The position numbers were made by a program, and so were the translations under genes. Below are positions 5,764-7,072 of a stretch of 7,072 bases of DNA, one piece after another. The notes beneath the pieces are model-generated. The model was not told the origin of the DNA and searched no databases. It was given only the letters and a program-made list of their open reading frames with translations. Source of the DNA: CAZSTA01 sp964609495 [NCBI: uncultured bacterium] (lineage in GTDB: Bacteria; CAZSTA01); contig CAZSTA010000190.1 in assembly GCA_964609495.1 (NCBI GenBank), forward strand, positions 1 through 7,072. The letters run 5' to 3'. Position 1 is the first letter of the stretch; the number at the start of each line of letters is the position of its first letter.

Positions 5764-6744
5764 TTAGTCCTGACGAGCAGTTTTAATAAAGCCGCTATTA
5801 ATGAAATCTTCCACCGAAGGCTTATCATCTATAATTCCAAGATCATACCAAAAGTTCAAAGCCTTATTAGCCATATCATAGATTGGGCCGGGCTTCTGAG
5901 GAGTTCCGAAGTAGCTTTTGTTGAACTCATAATCGTATAATCTTACTTTTGACAGCATATCCTCAAGATCGCTTAGAGGAATACCTAGACCATCTGCCAT
6001 TATCCTATTGCTGTCCTCTGGATACTCTTTCCAATAATCAATAGCCTCAAACCAGCTCTTGCTTATAGCTTCTACTGCCTCTGGCCTCTTCTCAGCTACA
6101 TCCCTTCTCATCACAATCGCATCAACGATGATTCCTGCATATTCACCAGTGCTATCGATTAATAGATGACCTCTAGGGCTTCCTTTAGCATTAGTAAGCC
6201 AGGGCTCCCAAGTAACAACCGCATCGAGTTTGCCAGCCGTGAAGGCGGTTGCGGCCTCTCTTGCGCTCATCTGAAGGATATTGACATCCTTCTCAGTCAA
6301 CCCGACCTTCTCTAAAGCTACTAATAGGAAGAAATAGCTAGCGGATGCGGTATCCAAACCTATCGTCGAACCCTTCAAATCCGCGATCGACTTAATGCTA
6401 CTCTCAGCGATTATTCCATCTCCCCCATAAGACTCATCTAAAGCCAGAAAGCACTTCAAATCGATCCCCTCAGCATAGAGTAAAACCTCCTGATCGATAA
6501 CAGTAGCTAGGGCGTCTATCACTCCAGAGGCTAAAGCGATGTTGCTCTCCTTCCTATCCTCTATCGAGATTAATTCCACTTCAACGCCGTTATCGTAAAA
6601 GAAACCCTTATCCCTAGCGAGATAGAGAGGACCATATCCCACCCAAGTAGAGCAGGCAATCTTGATAGGCTCGGCTATCACTACCCCACTTAAAGATATG
6701 ACGAAGATTATTACTAAAGAAAAGATCATCAAATTTTTAAACAC
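5764..6744 (-). CDS. ABC transporter substrate-binding protein, NitT/TauT (SsuA/THI5-like) family
   Basis: The product has 326 residues and is a periplasmic or secreted solute-binding protein of the nitrate/sulfonate/taurine type. Residues 1-24 form a signal peptide (basic start, long hydrophobic core, VVIA before Glu25); no lipobox is seen. The first lobe opens with IKIACSTWVGYGPLYLARDKGFF (27-49, with the typical WxGYxPLYLA signature) and continues to the hinge near IADLKGSTIGLDTASASYFFL. The second lobe includes AFTAGKLDAVVTWEPWL (167-183), also typical. The ligand cannot be read from sequence; sulfonates, nitrate, urea-like or thiamine-precursor compounds are all carried by this family. 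The start is GTG at 6742-6744, 7 bases from a G-run (complement of 6752-6758). The in-frame ATG at 6727-6729 has no binding site and would shorten the signal peptide. No permease or ATPase gene is in the window, so it is an orphan in view. It has its own strong promoter. Confidence 0.9.
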   Translation of the reverse strand: MFKNLMIFSLVIIFVISLSGVVIAEPIKIACSTWVGYGPLYLARDKGFFYDNGVEVELISIEDRKESNIALASGVIDALATVIDQEVLLYAEGIDLKCFLALDESYGGDGIIAESSIKSIADLKGSTIGLDTASASYFFLLVALEKVGLTEKDVNILQMSAREAATAFTAGKLDAVVTWEPWLTNAKGSPRGHLLIDSTGEYAGIIVDAIVMRRDVAEKRPEAVEAISKSWFEAIDYWKEYPEDSNRIMADGLGIPLSDLEDMLSKVRLYDYEFNKSYFGTPQKPGPIYDMANKALNFWYDLGIIDDKPSVEDFINSGFIKTARQD

Positions 6745-6787
6745 TTAAAATCCCCCCCACTTTTCGAAAGATCGAATTTTCATTTTG

Positions 6788-6816
6788 ATTATACTTTAAT
6801 CGATCTTAATTGTCAA
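6788..6816 (-). promoter_or_regulatory. Consensus sigma-70 promoter for the substrate-binding protein gene
   Basis: On the minus strand TTGACA (complement of 6811-6816), a 17-base spacer and TATAAT (complement of 6788-6793) match the consensus exactly. Transcription would start near 6781, giving a leader of about 37 bases before the GTG at 6744. Expression should be strong unless repressed, and a dyad covers the -35 box. Confidence 0.85.
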
Positions 6817-6831
6817 GCACAATTATAGATC
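6802..6831. promoter_or_regulatory. Candidate operator dyad over the -35 box
   Basis: GATCTTAATTGT (6802-6813) and ACAATTATAGATC (6819-6831) are inverted copies that pair at 12 positions with one extra base in the right arm, around a 5-base centre CAAGC. The dyad covers the -35 hexamer, the position of a repressor site. A second inverted pair, AAGATCGA (6768-6775) and TCGATCTT (6800-6807), brackets the -10 box. The regulator is unknown and no regulator gene is in the window. Confidence 0.5.
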
Positions 6832-6860
6832 AGCCAAGCATTTAAACTTTGTGCTGGAGA

Positions 6861-6949
6861 ATATGATTCTCCCCCTCACCCTGGCCCTCTCCCACAAGGG
6901 GAGAGGGAACATCGAGATAGAGCTTATCTCCTCAGTTCCCCCTCCCTCT
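6861..6949 (+). repeat. Dispersed hairpin repeat, copy 3
   Basis: Bases 6885-6939 match 7018-7072 at 51 of 55 positions by eye, including an unbroken run from the hairpin through CATCGAGATAGAGCT. The hairpin pairs CCCTCTCCC (6885-6893) with GGGAGAGGG (6899-6907) over a 5-base loop. It ends in TTCCCCCTCCCT, as copy 1 does. It lies upstream of the substrate-binding protein promoter and is noncoding. Confidence 0.88.
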
Positions 6950-6967
6950 TGGTTTGAACTTATAATC

Positions 6968-7072
6968 GGGGGTATCATATTCTTAGTTCTTCATTAGGGG
7001 GTTAAATACCAACTCCCCCCTCTCCCACGAGGGGAGAGGGAACATCGAGATAGAGCTGATCTCTTTAGTTCC
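6968..7072 (+). repeat. Dispersed hairpin repeat, copy 4, cut by the window edge
   Basis: It starts with GGGGGTATCATATTCTTAGT and TCTTC, matching the complement of the right end of copy 1. It continues to the hairpin CCCTCTCCC (7018-7026) with GGGAGAGGG (7032-7040), and then the ATCGAGATAGAGCTGATCTC block. It is in tandem with copy 3 and inverted relative to copy 1. The window ends inside it; the TTCCCCCTCCC end block is expected next. Confidence 0.88.

Noticed and set aside
5764-6744. Naming the binding protein as a specific taurine, nitrate or thiamine-precursor protein
   Set aside because: The ligand-specific residues cannot be judged without alignment, and no pathway genes are adjacent.

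Overview
The window is ordinary bacterial chromosome of moderate GC content. Genes start with ATG, GTG or TTG, mostly behind good AGGAG-type ribosome binding sites, and two promoters match the sigma-70 consensus exactly (TTGACA-N17-TATAAT). A bactofilin gene, a ClpC-like chaperone with unusual features and dispersed C/G-rich hairpin repeats fit an uncultured, non-proteobacterial lineage. The sequence alone does not let me name the phylum.

Left part, plus strand (1-2963): two Clp/Hsp100 ATPase genes in tandem. The first enters from outside the window and is a decayed, C-terminally truncated copy of the second AAA+ module. It has lost Walker A, the substrate pore loop, sensor 1 and the arginine finger, but the frame is still open. 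The second is a full-length 809-residue ClpC-type unfoldase with two intact ATPase sites and a short UVR-type middle domain. It shows no recognisable ClpP-docking tripeptide. The two are 31 bases apart and are probably co-transcribed.

Middle (2964-3672): a bactofilin gene on the minus strand converges on clpC with no gap at all; both stop codons lie in the palindrome TGATCA. The bactofilin has its own consensus promoter. Behind it lies a copy of a dispersed hairpin repeat.

Right part, all minus strand (3698-6744), in order of transcription: a secreted NitT/TauT-type substrate-binding protein driven by a consensus promoter that overlaps a long dyad; a small lipoprotein; a gap of about 250 bases with a diverged repeat copy; a small thioredoxin-fold-like protein with a CxC motif, translationally coupled (GTGA overlap) to a GNAT acetyltransferase; and a short unknown gene that appears split by a frameshift. 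The substrate-binding protein has no permease or ATPase gene in view.

Right end (6861-7072): two tandem copies of the dispersed repeat, inverted relative to the copy at 3534-3672. No tRNA, rRNA, CRISPR array, transposase or integrase is seen. The points most worth following are the degenerate Clp paralogue beside an apparently ClpP-independent ClpC, the thioredoxin-like/GNAT couple, and the dyad over the binding-protein promoter.
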